Origin: Nocardioides seonyuensis
GTDB lineage: Bacteria; Actinomycetota; Actinomycetes; Propionibacteriales; Nocardioidaceae
Direction: 5' to 3'
NCBI RefSeq assembly: GCF_004683965.1
Contig: NZ_CP038436.1
Coordinates: 2,108,001-2,172,000, forward strand
DNA length: 64,000 bases
The translations under genes and the position numbers were made by a program. How positions within the stretch are numbered: position 1 is the first letter of the stretch; the number at the start of each line of letters is the position of its first letter. Under the pieces are notes generated by a model. It ran no database searches and had not been told where the DNA came from. It saw nothing but the letters and a program-made list of their open reading frames with translations. Of the stretch, positions 25,715 to 34,267 are shown one piece after another.

Positions 25715-25766
25715 CCATCCGTCATACGAAGCCGAAGTCATTGCTTCACTTTCGTATGACGGATGG
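25715..25766. repeat. 52-bp palindromic element, left of the DUF559 gene
   Basis: The arms CCATCCGTCATACGAA (25715-25730) and their perfect complement (25751-25766) form a 16-bp stem. A closely related element of exactly the same 52-base length, with identical outer 11-base arms, lies on the other side of the DUF559 gene at 26839. It also falls shortly after the pstB stop and could terminate that operon. Confidence 0.9.
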
Positions 25767-25834
25767 GCGGACGATGTCCACAGATCGCCCTCAGCCGGTG
25801 TTGTACGACGACGCGGGCCGCCACGCTCGTCGGC

Positions 25835-26797
25835 ATGACGAGTCGACCGGCGCCCCGCACGGGAGCGGAGAGAGCGGCTCGCCGCGCCGTGGTCGAAGCG
25901 CTCGCGAAGGACCAGGACGGCGTCGTGGCGCGCCGACAGGTCTATGCAGCCGGGCTCAGTCGTGGCGAGGTCGACGCCAACATCCGTGCCGGTCGGTGGC
26001 AAGCGGTGGGACGACACTGTCTTGCCCTCACCACAGGAGCCCTCGGTGAGCGCGCGCTCCTGCGTGCCGCCCAGCTCGCAGGAGGCCCCCGCGCCCAGCT
26101 CGACGGTGCGTCCTCGCTGATCGCCGCCGGCTTGAAGGGCTTCACGGTGGATCGCCACCGCGTCTCGGTTCCGCGAGGTGGCCGAGTCTTCCGAGACTCG
26201 CGCGTCAACGTGCGCCAGACACGACGCTGGGCCAGCGACGACATGGTGGAGGTCGGTATCCCCCGCACCCGCAACGAGGTGGCGGCTGTGCGGGCGGCCT
26301 TGTGGGCCCGCAGCGACCGGGAGGCGGCTCTGCTCCTCACGATGACGGTCCAACAGGGGCTGACCACGGCCGAGCGCCTCGCCTCGCAGGTGCTGCGGAT
26401 CAAGAAGGCGCCTCGGCTTGCCTTCGTCCGGGACGTCCTGAGCGACCTGCTAGGTGGCGTCCGGAGCCTGGGCGAGCTGGATTTCGCACGCGAATGCCGC
26501 AGACGCGGCCTTCCCGAACCTGACCGTCAGGTCGTCCGACGAGGACGCGACGGGCGCTACTACCTCGACGTCCATTGGGACGAGTGGGGCGTCGTGGTCG
26601 AGATCGACGGCATCCAGCACTCCTGGGCGAGCGAGGTGGTCCCCGACGCGCTCCGGCAGAACGAGGTGACCCTCCAGCACGACGTGGTCCTCAGGCTTCC
26701 GGTGCTGGGCCTGCGCGTCAGCCCTGACGACTTCTTCGACCAGGTCCGACGAGCGCTCCGTGACCGCGGGTGGACGGCGCAGCCACCTGCCGCCTGA
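25835..26797 (+). CDS. DUF559-domain protein with AbiEi-like N-terminal domain
   Basis: A protein of about 320 residues. The N-terminal part (about 15-70) resembles the winged-helix antitoxin-like domain that precedes many DUF559 proteins: VARRQVYAAGLSRGEVDANI then GRWQAVGRHCLAL. The C-terminal DUF559 domain (about 220-310) is related to very-short-patch-repair-type endonucleases of the PD-(D/E)XK fold: YLDVHWDEWGVVVEIDGIQH, then ALRQNEVTLQHDVVLRLP. The Asp, the Glu of VVEIDG and a following His could form the metal site. ATG 25835 begins the normal N-terminus. The gene is bracketed by two matching palindromes and interrupts the phosphate cluster. Actual activity unknown. Confidence 0.8.
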   Translation: MTSRPAPRTGAERAARRAVVEALAKDQDGVVARRQVYAAGLSRGEVDANIRAGRWQAVGRHCLALTTGALGERALLRAAQLAGGPRAQLDGASSLIAAGLKGFTVDRHRVSVPRGGRVFRDSRVNVRQTRRWASDDMVEVGIPRTRNEVAAVRAALWARSDREAALLLTMTVQQGLTTAERLASQVLRIKKAPRLAFVRDVLSDLLGGVRSLGELDFARECRRRGLPEPDRQVVRRGRDGRYYLDVHWDEWGVVVEIDGIQHSWASEVVPDALRQNEVTLQHDVVLRLPVLGLRVSPDDFFDQVRRALRDRGWTAQPPAA

Positions 26798-26838
26798 CAG
26801 CATCGTCGTACGCCACACGGCCTTGGCCACGCCAAGAC

Positions 26839-26890
26839 CCATCCGTCATGCGAAAGCGAACGCATGGGCTCTCCTTCGGATGACGGATGG
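26839..26890. repeat. 52-bp palindromic element, right of the DUF559 gene
   Basis: The arms CCATCCGTCAT and ATGACGGATGG enclose 30 bases, the same arm sequence and spacing as at 25715-25766. Inner bases differ (GCGAAAGC... against ACGAAGCC...), but the partial inner pairing CGAA/TTCG is kept. It extends by one pair on each side to ACCC/GGGT, giving 26837-26892. Confidence 0.9.
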
Positions 26891-27016
26891 GTGTGGAGGG
26901 ACCGGTGGGACGGTAGGACGACCAGCGACGGTGGTCACACCGGTCCGGGTTGCGTCAGGAGGCTCGGCACCCCCTAGCATGAGTGCGGTTCATCCACCCC
27001 TCACCGGGAGTACTCC

Positions 27017-27634
27017 GTGCGTTTCAAGTTCCGCCCTGTGGACGGCTCGTTCTACGACCTGTTCAGCGAAGCCGCCCAGCACCTCGTCGTCGGCGCAGGA
27101 CTCCTCGGGGAGATGCTCTCCGAGGGCAACTCCCGTGCGGAGATCGCCCAGCGCATGCGCGAGGCCGAGCACGCCGCCGACGAGACCACCCACAGCATCG
27201 TGCGCCGGGTGAACAGCACGTTCGTGACGCCCTTCGACCGCGAGGACATCTACTCGCTGGCCTCGGCGCTCGACGACGTGATGGACGAGATGGACGAGGC
27301 GGTCGACCTCGTCCTCCTCTACGAGATCACCTCGCTGCCGCCCGAGACCGCCGAGCAGGTGGAGGTCCTCCAGCGCTGTGCCGAGCTCACCGCCGAGGCG
27401 ATGCCGCGGCTGGAGTCGATGAAGGGGCTCGAGGAGTACTGGATCGAGATCAACCGCCTCGAGAACGCCGGCGACAAGTCCTACCGCCGGATGCTCGCCA
27501 ACCTCTTCAGCGGCGAGTACGACGCCCTCCAGGTCCTCAAGCTCAAGGACGTGGTGGAGGCCCTCGAGAGCGCCATCGACGCCTTCGAGACGGTGGCCAA
27601 CATCGTGGAGCAGATCTCCGTCAAGGAGTCCTGA
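27017..27634 (+). CDS. DUF47 (PhoU-like) Pit accessory protein
   Basis: This 205-residue all-helical protein has the DUF47 pattern: FKFRPVDGSFYDLFSEAAQH at the start, AEHAADETTHSIVRRVNSTF, DREDIYSLASALDDVMDEMD (acidic metal-binding helix) and NIVEQISVKES at the end. DUF47 genes pair with low-affinity phosphate transporters and are thought to modulate them. GGGAG lies before GTG 27017, and pit follows after 6 bases. A TAGCAT -10 lies at 26975-26980. Confidence 0.93.
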   Translation: MRFKFRPVDGSFYDLFSEAAQHLVVGAGLLGEMLSEGNSRAEIAQRMREAEHAADETTHSIVRRVNSTFVTPFDREDIYSLASALDDVMDEMDEAVDLVLLYEITSLPPETAEQVEVLQRCAELTAEAMPRLESMKGLEEYWIEINRLENAGDKSYRRMLANLFSGEYDALQVLKLKDVVEALESAIDAFETVANIVEQISVKES

Positions 27635-27640
27635 GCCCCG

Positions 27641-28636
27641 ATGGAACTCGCGATCATCGTCGCGGTCGTCGTCGTCGCCCTCGTCTTCGACTACACCAAC
27701 GGCTTCCACGACGCGGCCAACGCGATCGCCACCTCCGTCTCCACGGGGGCACTGACCCCCAGGGTTGCGCTCGCGATGGCCGCGGTCATGAACTTCGTCG
27801 GTGCCTTCCTCGGTCAGAAGGTCGCCCACACCGTCTCCGACACGATCGACCCGGGGCCAGGCAGCCACGGGCTGGTGATCGTGATGGCGGGTCTGATCGG
27901 TGCCATCACGTGGAACATGATCACCTGGTACTTCGGCCTGCCGTCCTCCTCCTCCCACGCGCTGATCGGCGGCCTGGTCGGCGCGGCCGTGGCCGCCGGC
28001 GCGACCGCCAACTGGGCGGTCGTCCTGGAGAAGGTCGTCATCCCGATGTTCATCTCGCCGGTCGTGGCGTTCAGCATGGGGTTCGCCCTGATGCTCGCGA
28101 TCATGTGGATCTTCCGGAACTCCAACCCCAGCAAGGTCAGCCGCGGCTTCAAGATCGGGCAGACGATCTCGGCTGCTGCGATGGCGCTGGGCCACGGCCT
28201 GCAGGACGCCCAGAAGACGATGGGCGTGATCTTCCTGGCGCTCCTGACCGGGGGCTACGTCGCGGAGTCCGACGGCTTGCCACTGTGGGTGATCGTCGCC
28301 GCCGCGACCGCGATCTCGCTCGGCACCTGGTCGGGCGGCTGGCGGATCATGCGCACGCTCGGGCGGCGCATTATCCACCTCGACCCGCCCCGCGGCTTCG
28401 CCGCCGAGTCGGTCGCCGCCTCGGTCCTCTACACGACGTCCTACGTCTTCGAGGCCCCGATCTCGACCACCCACACCATCACCTCAGCGGTGATGGGCGT
28501 GGGGGCGACCAAGCGACTCTCGGCGGTCCGCTGGGGCGTCGCGAAGTCGATCCTGACCGCCTGGGTGCTGACGTTCCCGGCGGCGGGCCTGGCGGCCGCG
28601 GTCTGCTACTGGTTCTTCCGCATCTTCCTGCCCTGA
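27641..28636 (+). CDS. pit: inorganic phosphate transporter, Pit family
   Basis: This 331-residue membrane permease of the PiT family has the paired family signatures YTNGFHDAANAIATSVSTGA near the N-terminus and FEAPISTTHTITSAVMGVGA near the C-terminus, plus GLPSSSSHALIGGL and ALGHGLQDAQKTMGV. About nine to ten helices are predicted. It imports metal-phosphate with protons under phosphate-replete conditions, complementing PstSCAB. It is co-transcribed with DUF47 and convergent with ppk1, whose stop lies 3 bases away. Confidence 0.95.
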   Translation: MELAIIVAVVVVALVFDYTNGFHDAANAIATSVSTGALTPRVALAMAAVMNFVGAFLGQKVAHTVSDTIDPGPGSHGLVIVMAGLIGAITWNMITWYFGLPSSSSHALIGGLVGAAVAAGATANWAVVLEKVVIPMFISPVVAFSMGFALMLAIMWIFRNSNPSKVSRGFKIGQTISAAAMALGHGLQDAQKTMGVIFLALLTGGYVAESDGLPLWVIVAAATAISLGTWSGGWRIMRTLGRRIIHLDPPRGFAAESVAASVLYTTSYVFEAPISTTHTITSAVMGVGATKRLSAVRWGVAKSILTAWVLTFPAAGLAAAVCYWFFRIFLP

Positions 28637-28639
28637 CCC

Positions 28640-30814
28640 TCAGCGCCGCCGGACGCGCTGACGCGCGATCAGCGCCTCGTGCAGCCCGACCGTGCCGTGT
28701 TGAAGGGTCCAGGCTCCCTCGGAGTCGAGCGTCCAGCTGGTCGTGTCGGGGTCGAGGGCCAGGTCGAGCAGCTCGCCGATCTGGGCGATGACGTGCGGGT
28801 CGGAGGGCCGGACGAGCACCTCGACGCGCCGGTCGAGGTTGCGGTGCATGAGGTCGGCCGACCCGAGCCAGGCCTGCGGCTCGCCGCCGTTGTCGAACCA
28901 GAAGACGCGACTGTGTTCGAGGAAGCGTCCCAGGATCGAGCGCACCGAGATGTTCTCCGACAGGCCGGGGACCCCGGGCCGCAGGGCGCTGATGCCACGG
29001 ATGAGCAGCTCGACCCGGACCCCGGCCTGGGAGGCGAGGTAGAGGGCGTCGATCACGGCCTCGTCGACCACGGAGTTGGCCTTGATGCGGATGCCGGAGG
29101 AGCGGCCGGCCCGGTGGTGCGCGATCTCCTGGTGTATCTGCGACACGAGTCCGCTGCGCACGTTGTCGGGGGCGACGAGGAGATGCTCGTAGGACGCGTT
29201 GCGGCTGATCCCCGACAGGTTGTTGAAGAGGTGGGCGACGTCCTCGCCGATGGCCGTGTCGGCGGTCAGCAGGCCGAGGTCCTCGTAGAGGCGGGCCGTC
29301 TTGGGGTTGTAGTTGCCGGTGCCGATGTGGGTGTAGCGCCGGATCCCGTCGGGTTCGTCGCGCACGACCATGGAGAGCTTGCAGTGGGTCTTGAGCCCCA
29401 CCAGGCCGTAGACCACGTGGCAGCCGGCGTGCTCGAGCTTGCGCGCCCAGCGGATGTTGGCGCGTTCGTCGAAGCGGGCCTTGATCTCCACGATGACCAG
29501 CACCTGCTTGCCGGCCTCGGCCGCGTCGACGAGTGCGTCGATGATCGGGCTGTCACCGGAGGTGCGGTAGAGGGTCTGCTTGATCGCCAGGACGTGGGGA
29601 TCCGCGGCTGCCTGCTCGAGGAACCGCTGGACGGACGTCGCGAAGGAGTCGTAGGGGTGGTGCAGCAGCACGTCGTGGCGTCGTACGGACTCGAAGACGT
29701 CGACCGGTGAGGCCGACTCGACCTCGGCCAGGGAGGGGTGGGTCGTGGGGAGGAAGGCGTCGTACTTGAGGTCGTCGCGGGGCAGGTCGGCCAGGGAGTG
29801 CAGGCCGGTGAGGTCGAGCGGTCCGCGCAGCGCGACCACCTCGTTGCGCGAGACGCCGAGCTCGGAGACCAGCAGCTCGAGGACCTTGGGGTCGATCGAC
29901 TCCTCGACCTCGAGCCGGACCGCAGCGCCGAACTTGCGGCGGAGCAGCTCCTTCTCGAGCGCCTGGAGGAGGTTCTCGGCATCGTCCTCCTCGACCTCGA
30001 GGTCCTCGTTGCGGGTGACCCGGAACGTGTGAGCGCCGACGATCTCCATGCCGGGGAACAGCTTCTTGAGGTGCTCGCCGATGACGTCCTCCATCGGCAC
30101 GAAGCGCTGGTCGCCGACTGGCACGAACCTGGCGAAGGTCTGTGGCACCTTGACCCGCGCGAAGTGCTCGGTGCCCTCCTTGGGGTGGCGTACGACGACC
30201 GCGAGGTTGAGCGACAGGCCCGAGATGTAGGGGAACGGGTGGGCGGGGTCGACGGCCAGGGGCGTGAGGACCGGGAACACCCGCTCCTTGAACAGCCGCT
30301 TGCAGGCCTTCTGCTCCTCCTTGTCGAGGTCGGCCCAGCGGACGATCTCGATGCCCTGGTCAGCGAGCGCCGGCACGATGTCGTCCTGGAAGACGGCGGC
30401 GTGGCGCTCCATCAGCTGGCGGGTGTCACCCCACAGCTCGTTGATCTGCTCGCGGGGGAGGAGCCCGCTGGCCGCGCGGACCGCGACCCCGGCGGCGATG
30501 CGTCGCTTGAGCCCGGCGACCCGGACCATGAAGAACTCGTCGAGGTTGCTGGCGAAGATCGCGAGGAAGCGCGCCCGCTCGAGCAGCGGCAGCGCGGGAT
30601 CCTCGGCGAGCTCGAGCACCCGCTGGTTGAAGCGGAGCCAGGACAGCTCGCGGTCGATGAAACGGTCGGCGAACTGCTGGACGGCCGCGAGCTCTGCCAT
30701 GTCGGGGACGTAGGGCGGCTCGACGTCGAACGTCTCGGAGGGGTGTGCGAACGCGTCCGGCGCGGGGCCGTCCTCCAGCGAGACGTGGAGCGCGCTGGGG
30801 AGGGTGCCGGTCAT
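28640..30814 (-). CDS. ppk1: polyphosphate kinase PPK1
   Basis: PPK1 polymerises the gamma-phosphate of ATP into polyphosphate and can run in reverse. From ATG 30814 the protein is 724 residues. It contains the N domain ([20 protein letters not shown]), the head domain and two C-terminal phospholipase-D-like domains. The autophosphorylated His lies in [20 protein letters not shown], and [20 protein letters not shown] is a second conserved block. An upstream in-frame extension to 30934 has unlike composition and was rejected. It lies opposite pit, completing the phosphate cluster. Confidence 0.95.
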   Translation of the reverse strand: MTGTLPSALHVSLEDGPAPDAFAHPSETFDVEPPYVPDMAELAAVQQFADRFIDRELSWLRFNQRVLELAEDPALPLLERARFLAIFASNLDEFFMVRVAGLKRRIAAGVAVRAASGLLPREQINELWGDTRQLMERHAAVFQDDIVPALADQGIEIVRWADLDKEEQKACKRLFKERVFPVLTPLAVDPAHPFPYISGLSLNLAVVVRHPKEGTEHFARVKVPQTFARFVPVGDQRFVPMEDVIGEHLKKLFPGMEIVGAHTFRVTRNEDLEVEEDDAENLLQALEKELLRRKFGAAVRLEVEESIDPKVLELLVSELGVSRNEVVALRGPLDLTGLHSLADLPRDDLKYDAFLPTTHPSLAEVESASPVDVFESVRRHDVLLHHPYDSFATSVQRFLEQAAADPHVLAIKQTLYRTSGDSPIIDALVDAAEAGKQVLVIVEIKARFDERANIRWARKLEHAGCHVVYGLVGLKTHCKLSMVVRDEPDGIRRYTHIGTGNYNPKTARLYEDLGLLTADTAIGEDVAHLFNNLSGISRNASYEHLLVAPDNVRSGLVSQIHQEIAHHRAGRSSGIRIKANSVVDEAVIDALYLASQAGVRVELLIRGISALRPGVPGLSENISVRSILGRFLEHSRVFWFDNGGEPQAWLGSADLMHRNLDRRVEVLVRPSDPHVIAQIGELLDLALDPDTTSWTLDSEGAWTLQHGTVGLHEALIARQRVRRR

Positions 30815-30854
30815 GCCCACCAGTCTGACACCGACAGGTGAACAGCGGGTGACC

Positions 30855-31217
30855 TCAGTAGACGAGCGCCTGGACGCCGTCCTGCAGGATCTCCTCGGCG
30901 AACACCGCGGCGCCGGCGATCGTGATGCCCTCACGCAGGTGATCGGGCTCGATGCCGCGACGGGCGGCGCACTGGGTGCACACCTGGACGCGACCGAGCT
31001 CGACGACGGTGGTGAGCAGGTCGGCCAGCGGCGTCGCGAGGTCGAGCCTGAACTCCTCCGCCCGCCCGGGTACGCCGTACCACGCGGCCTCTCCGGTCAG
31101 CCACAGCGAGACGTCGGCACCTGCCGCGGCCGCAGCGGCGGCGACCGTGAACGCCTGGTTGCAGCGCTCGGCGTCCTCGGAGCCGCAGGTGACCTTGACG
31201 ACCAGCGATCGGGGCAT
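30855..31217 (-). CDS. DsrE-family protein
   Basis: This 120-residue protein has a Rossmann-like alpha/beta fold: [35 protein letters not shown] and [13 protein letters not shown]. The Cys pair in VCTQC sits where DsrE/DsrF sulfur-relay proteins carry their reactive Cys, so a role in sulfur transfer or redox sensing is possible. It is in the same orientation as ppk1, 40 bases upstream, and divergent from the nitrobindin-like gene. Confidence 0.8.
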   Translation of the reverse strand: MPRSLVVKVTCGSEDAERCNQAFTVAAAAAAAGADVSLWLTGEAAWYGVPGRAEEFRLDLATPLADLLTTVVELGRVQVCTQCAARRGIEPDHLREGITIAGAAVFAEEILQDGVQALVY

Positions 31218-31252
31218 GCGCCCACCCTAGGTGGCGTCATAGGGTTGGGCCC

Positions 31253-31747
31253 ATGCCATTCGAGCTGCCGGACAACCTCCACCCCCACTGCGCTCCGGTG
31301 GCCTGGCTGCTCGGCACGTGGCGAGGCAACGGCCACGGCGACTACCCCACCATCGAGAAGTTCCAGTTCGGCCAGGAGCTGATCTTCACCCACGACGGCC
31401 GCCCGTTCTTCCACTACATGGCGCGTGCGTGGATCGTCGACGACGAGGGCGAGTTCGTGCGTGACGCCGCGATGGAGTCGGGGTTCCTGCGCTGCCCCGA
31501 GCCCGGCAAGGTCGAGCTCCTCCTCGCGCACAACATCGGCTTCTCCGAGATCTGGTACGGCCACGCCGAGGGCGGCAAGCTCGAGATGCACACCGCCGGC
31601 GTCGGGTTCACCGAGACCGCCAAGGAGGTCACCGGTGGCTCCCGGATGTACGGCAACGTCGAGGGCGACCTGCTCTACGCCTTCGACATGGCGGCCGTCG
31701 GGCAGGAGCTCCAGCCCCACCTGTGGGCCCGGCTCAAGCGGGCCTGA
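31253..31747 (+). CDS. nitrobindin-like heme-binding protein (FABP-like, THAP4 heme-binding domain)
   Basis: This 164-residue beta-barrel has the family motif LLGTWRGNGHGDYPTI (GxWxGxGxG) and HPHCAPVAW at the N-terminus. The C-terminal WARLKRA and HNIGFSEIWYGHAEGG fit the barrel; the proximal heme His is expected in the last third, though it was not assigned. Actinobacterial members bind ferric heme and isomerise peroxynitrite. TAGGGT lies 7 bases before the ATG, so the mRNA is probably leaderless. Its stop overlaps the Fur-family start by one base. Confidence 0.88.
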   Translation: MPFELPDNLHPHCAPVAWLLGTWRGNGHGDYPTIEKFQFGQELIFTHDGRPFFHYMARAWIVDDEGEFVRDAAMESGFLRCPEPGKVELLLAHNIGFSEIWYGHAEGGKLEMHTAGVGFTETAKEVTGGSRMYGNVEGDLLYAFDMAAVGQELQPHLWARLKRA

Positions 31748-32187
31748 TGCCCTCGGACCCCGGCGACCTCGGCGCTCGCCTGCGCGAGAGCGGCCTGCGG
31801 CTGACGCCGCAGCGCGAGCTGATCCTCCGGGCCGTGGAGGAGCTGGGCCACGCGACGCCCGACGAGGTGCTGGCGCAGGTCCGCACCCACGCGAGCTCGG
31901 TCAACGCCTCGACGGTCTACCGCACCCTGGAGGTCCTCGAAGAGCTCGGCCTGGTGCGGCACACCCACCTCTCCGACCGGGCGCCGACCTATCACTCCAC
32001 CCGCGAGCCCGAGCACTTCCACGTCGTGTGCCGGCGCTGCGGTGTCGTACGCAGCGTGGATCCGGAGGTCGCCGCCCCGCTCGTCGAGGCGCTGGAGCGC
32101 GAGCACGGCTTCTCGCCCGACCTGGGGCACCTGGCGCTCTTCGGGGTGTGCTCTGCGTGCTCGTCGGAATCACCGGCTACCCAGTGA
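31747..32187 (+). CDS. Fur-family transcriptional regulator
   Basis: This 146-residue protein has the winged-helix RLTPQRELILRAVEELGHATP, SVNASTVYRTLEVLEELGLV, the metal-binding EHFHVVCRRCGVVRSV and a C-terminal CSACSS pair. The two CxxC pairs make a structural zinc site; HxHxV-type residues supply the regulatory site. Choice among Fur, Zur and PerR is not possible by eye. ATG 31747 overlaps the upstream stop in TGATG, so it is coupled to the nitrobindin-like gene, hinting at iron or nitrosative stress control. The 3' end encodes one arm of a nested inverted repeat. Confidence 0.88.
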   Translation: MPSDPGDLGARLRESGLRLTPQRELILRAVEELGHATPDEVLAQVRTHASSVNASTVYRTLEVLEELGLVRHTHLSDRAPTYHSTREPEHFHVVCRRCGVVRSVDPEVAAPLVEALEREHGFSPDLGHLALFGVCSACSSESPATQ

Positions 32188-32250
32188 CTGATCGGGTTAT
32201 CGCCCTTTGCAACGGGCGATAACCCGGCGAACCACCGGGTAGCCGGTGAT
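32169..32250. terminator. nested double inverted repeat at the end of the Fur-family gene
   Basis: The outer arms ATCACCGGCTACCC (32169-32182) and their 14-base complement (32237-32250) enclose a second perfect 13-bp hairpin, CGGGTTATCGCCC (32193-32205) with its complement at 32214-32226 and loop TTTGCAAC. The left outer arm lies in the last codons of the Fur gene. The inner hairpin alone would serve as a terminator. Confidence 0.8.
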
Positions 32251-32278
32251 CGCGACGGACCGGCTGACGACGCGTCCG

Positions 32279-32284
32279 TAGACT
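32279..32284 (+). promoter_or_regulatory. -10 element for leaderless ygfZ transcript
   Basis: TAGACT ends 7 bases before the ATG of the YgfZ-like gene, and no ribosome site is visible. It is identical in hexamer to the purF element. Confidence 0.5.
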
Positions 32285-32291
32285 CGTCGAC

Positions 32292-33233
32292 ATGGCCAGC
32301 CCCCTCCTGACGCTCCCCGGCGCTGTGGCCGGGGACGGCATCGACGCACCCGTCGCCGCGCACTACGGCTCGTTCAACTCCGAGCAGCGCACCCTTGTCG
32401 GGGGCGAGGGTTTCGTCGACCTCTCCCACCGCGACGTGCTGCGCATCGAGGGGCCCGAACGGCTCTCGTGGCTGCACAACCTGACCACCCAGTTCTTCCT
32501 CGATCTCACCCCCGGCACCTGGACCCAGGCGCTGGTGCTCAGCCCCCAGGGCCACGTCGAGCACGAGATGACCGGCGTCGACGACGGCGAGGCCTTCGTG
32601 GCCCACACCGAGCCTGGGCGTGGTGCGGCCTTGGTGGAGTGGCTGGAGCGGATGAAGTTCATGACCCGCGTCGAGGTCTCGTTGGTCGACGACGTCGCCG
32701 CGATGTGGCGTCCGTCGGGCCCCTCCTTCGTGCCGCGCGAGAAGCTCGCGGCATTCGCCGACGCGGCCGGCCCGGCCTGTGGGCTGTGGGCGTTCGAGGC
32801 GCTGCGCATAGAGCGCGGTGAACCCCGGCTGGGACTCGACACCGACCACCGCACGATCCCCAACGAGGTCGGCTGGATCGGGCCCGCGGTCCACCTCGAG
32901 AAGGGCTGCTACCGCGGCCAGGAGACGGTCGCGCGCGTCCACACCCTGGGGCGACCGCCGCGCCGCCTGGCCATGCTCCACCTCGACGGCACCGAGAACC
33001 GCCTCCCCGCCGTCGGCACCCCTCTCCTGCACGAGGGCCGCGAGTGCGGGTTCGTCGGGTCCTCGGCCCGCCACCACGAGCTCGGACCGATCGCGCTCGC
33101 CCTGGTCAAGCGCAACGTGCCGGTCGACGCGACCCTCATGGTCGCGGTCGCCGAGGGCGACCACATGCCTGCGGGCCAGGAGGTCGTGGTCGACCCCGAG
33201 GTCGGGCTGCACGTGCGGCCGCGGCTGCGCTGA
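32292..33233 (+). CDS. ygfZ: YgfZ/GcvT-like folate-binding iron-sulfur cluster protein
   Basis: This 313-residue protein has the diagnostic motif KGCYRGQETVARV, whose Cys is essential in E. coli YgfZ. It has the three-domain aminomethyltransferase-like fold (LSWLHNLTTQFF, then LVLSPQGHVEHEM). YgfZ uses tetrahydrofolate to support assembly or repair of certain iron-sulfur enzymes. No glycine-cleavage genes are nearby, so the YgfZ assignment is better than GcvT. The start is leaderless-like. Confidence 0.9.
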   Translation: MASPLLTLPGAVAGDGIDAPVAAHYGSFNSEQRTLVGGEGFVDLSHRDVLRIEGPERLSWLHNLTTQFFLDLTPGTWTQALVLSPQGHVEHEMTGVDDGEAFVAHTEPGRGAALVEWLERMKFMTRVEVSLVDDVAAMWRPSGPSFVPREKLAAFADAAGPACGLWAFEALRIERGEPRLGLDTDHRTIPNEVGWIGPAVHLEKGCYRGQETVARVHTLGRPPRRLAMLHLDGTENRLPAVGTPLLHEGRECGFVGSSARHHELGPIALALVKRNVPVDATLMVAVAEGDHMPAGQEVVVDPEVGLHVRPRLR

Positions 33234-33270
33234 CGCCGTACCCGCTGCTGCGGATGCCCACGGCGACCCA

Positions 33271-33419
33271 CCCTGGCGGCGTACGACATCGCTGACGGTG
33301 ACCCTGGCGGCGTACGACATCGCTGACGGTGACCCTGGCGGCGTACGACATCGAAACAGGCCAGGCGGATGTCGTGCGCCGCCACCCTGCGGGAACGGGT
33401 GTCGTGTGCCGCCACCCTG
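33271..33419. repeat. 31-bp intergenic repeats with inverted copies
   Basis: Units starting CCCTGGCGGCGTACGACATC occur at 33271, 33302 and 33333 (exact 31-base period; the first two continue CGCTGACGGTGA). Two complementary units, GTCGTGCGCCGCCACCCTG and GTCGTGTGCCGCCACCCTG, follow at 33371 and 33401. The cluster is gene-free and lies between convergent ygfZ and mshD. Confidence 0.85.
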
Positions 33420-33462
33420 AGGCAGACGGCGTGGAGAGGGCGAGGCGCGGAGCGGGCGAGGC

Positions 33463-34257
33463 TCAGGCGCGGCGGTACTGCACGTGCGTGTCGGTGTCGT
33501 GGTGGGTGAATCCCAGCCCGGAGTAGAGCCGGATCGCGGTGTCGTTGTCGGACTCGACATAGAGGATGACCTCGGAGAGGCCGAGCCCCCCGAGGTGCTG
33601 GAGCCCGGCGAGGGTCAGTGCGCGACCGAGGCCGCGGCCCTGCGCGGCCGGGTCGACGCCGACGACGTAGACCTCCCCGAGGGCGGCGTCGTGCCGCTTG
33701 GTCCAGTGGAAGCCGAGCAGCCTGGAGCCGTCGTCGGCCACCAGGAGCCCGGCGGGGTCGAACCAGGGCTCTGCCATCCGGCGGGCGAGGTTGGCACGGT
33801 CCATCGAGCCCTGCTCGGGGTGGTGGGCGAACGCCGCGGCGTTGACGCGCACCACCTCGCCTGCGTCGGAATCGCGGTAGGCCCGGATCTCCACGCCGTC
33901 GGCGACGACGTCGGGCAAGGACACCGAGGCGGGTCGGCGCATCACCCACAGGTCGCGCTCGCGCACCCACCCGAAGCGCTCGGCCAGCCTGGCGGCGGCG
34001 GGGTGGTTGCCGTGCGACCAGGCGCTGAGGGGTCCCTCGGGCGCGGCCGAGAGGAGCGCCGTGGCGGCTCCGTGGCCGCGGTGCGCGGGGTGCACCACCA
34101 GCGACAGCTCGCCGTCGTGGATGAACCGCAGGGCGGTGTCCGTCAGCTCGAGGTCACCGAGCCCGTCGTGGAGCGCGATCAGCGTGGCCTCGTCCAGCGG
34201 GGACGTGCCGTCGGCGCTGGTGGCGGCGTGGACGATCTGGTCGACGGCCGTGTCCAT
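33463..34257 (-). CDS. mshD: mycothiol synthase MshD
   Basis: MshD acetylates Cys-GlcN-inositol with acetyl-CoA in the last step of mycothiol synthesis. The 264-residue protein has two tandem GNAT domains: residues about 1-110 (LVVHPAHRGHGAATALL) and 120-264 (YVVGVDPAAQGRGLGRALT, the active acetyl-CoA loop). ATG 34257 is preferred over one six codons upstream. Neighbouring glnR and mshD match the order seen in mycobacteria, which supports the name. Confidence 0.93.
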   Translation of the reverse strand: MDTAVDQIVHAATSADGTSPLDEATLIALHDGLGDLELTDTALRFIHDGELSLVVHPAHRGHGAATALLSAAPEGPLSAWSHGNHPAAARLAERFGWVRERDLWVMRRPASVSLPDVVADGVEIRAYRDSDAGEVVRVNAAAFAHHPEQGSMDRANLARRMAEPWFDPAGLLVADDGSRLLGFHWTKRHDAALGEVYVVGVDPAAQGRGLGRALTLAGLQHLGGLGLSEVILYVESDNDTAIRLYSGLGFTHHDTDTHVQYRRA

Positions 34258-34267
34258 GGACCCGACC

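Noticed and set aside
26988..27009. PHO box for DUF47-pit
   Set aside because: Only the first 11-base unit (GTTCATCCACC) resembles the consensus, and it lies after the probable -10, where an activator would not work.
30815..30934. N-terminal extension of PPK1
   Set aside because: The added 40 residues are Arg/Ser-rich shadow sequence; the family start is the [10 protein letters not shown] codon at 30814.
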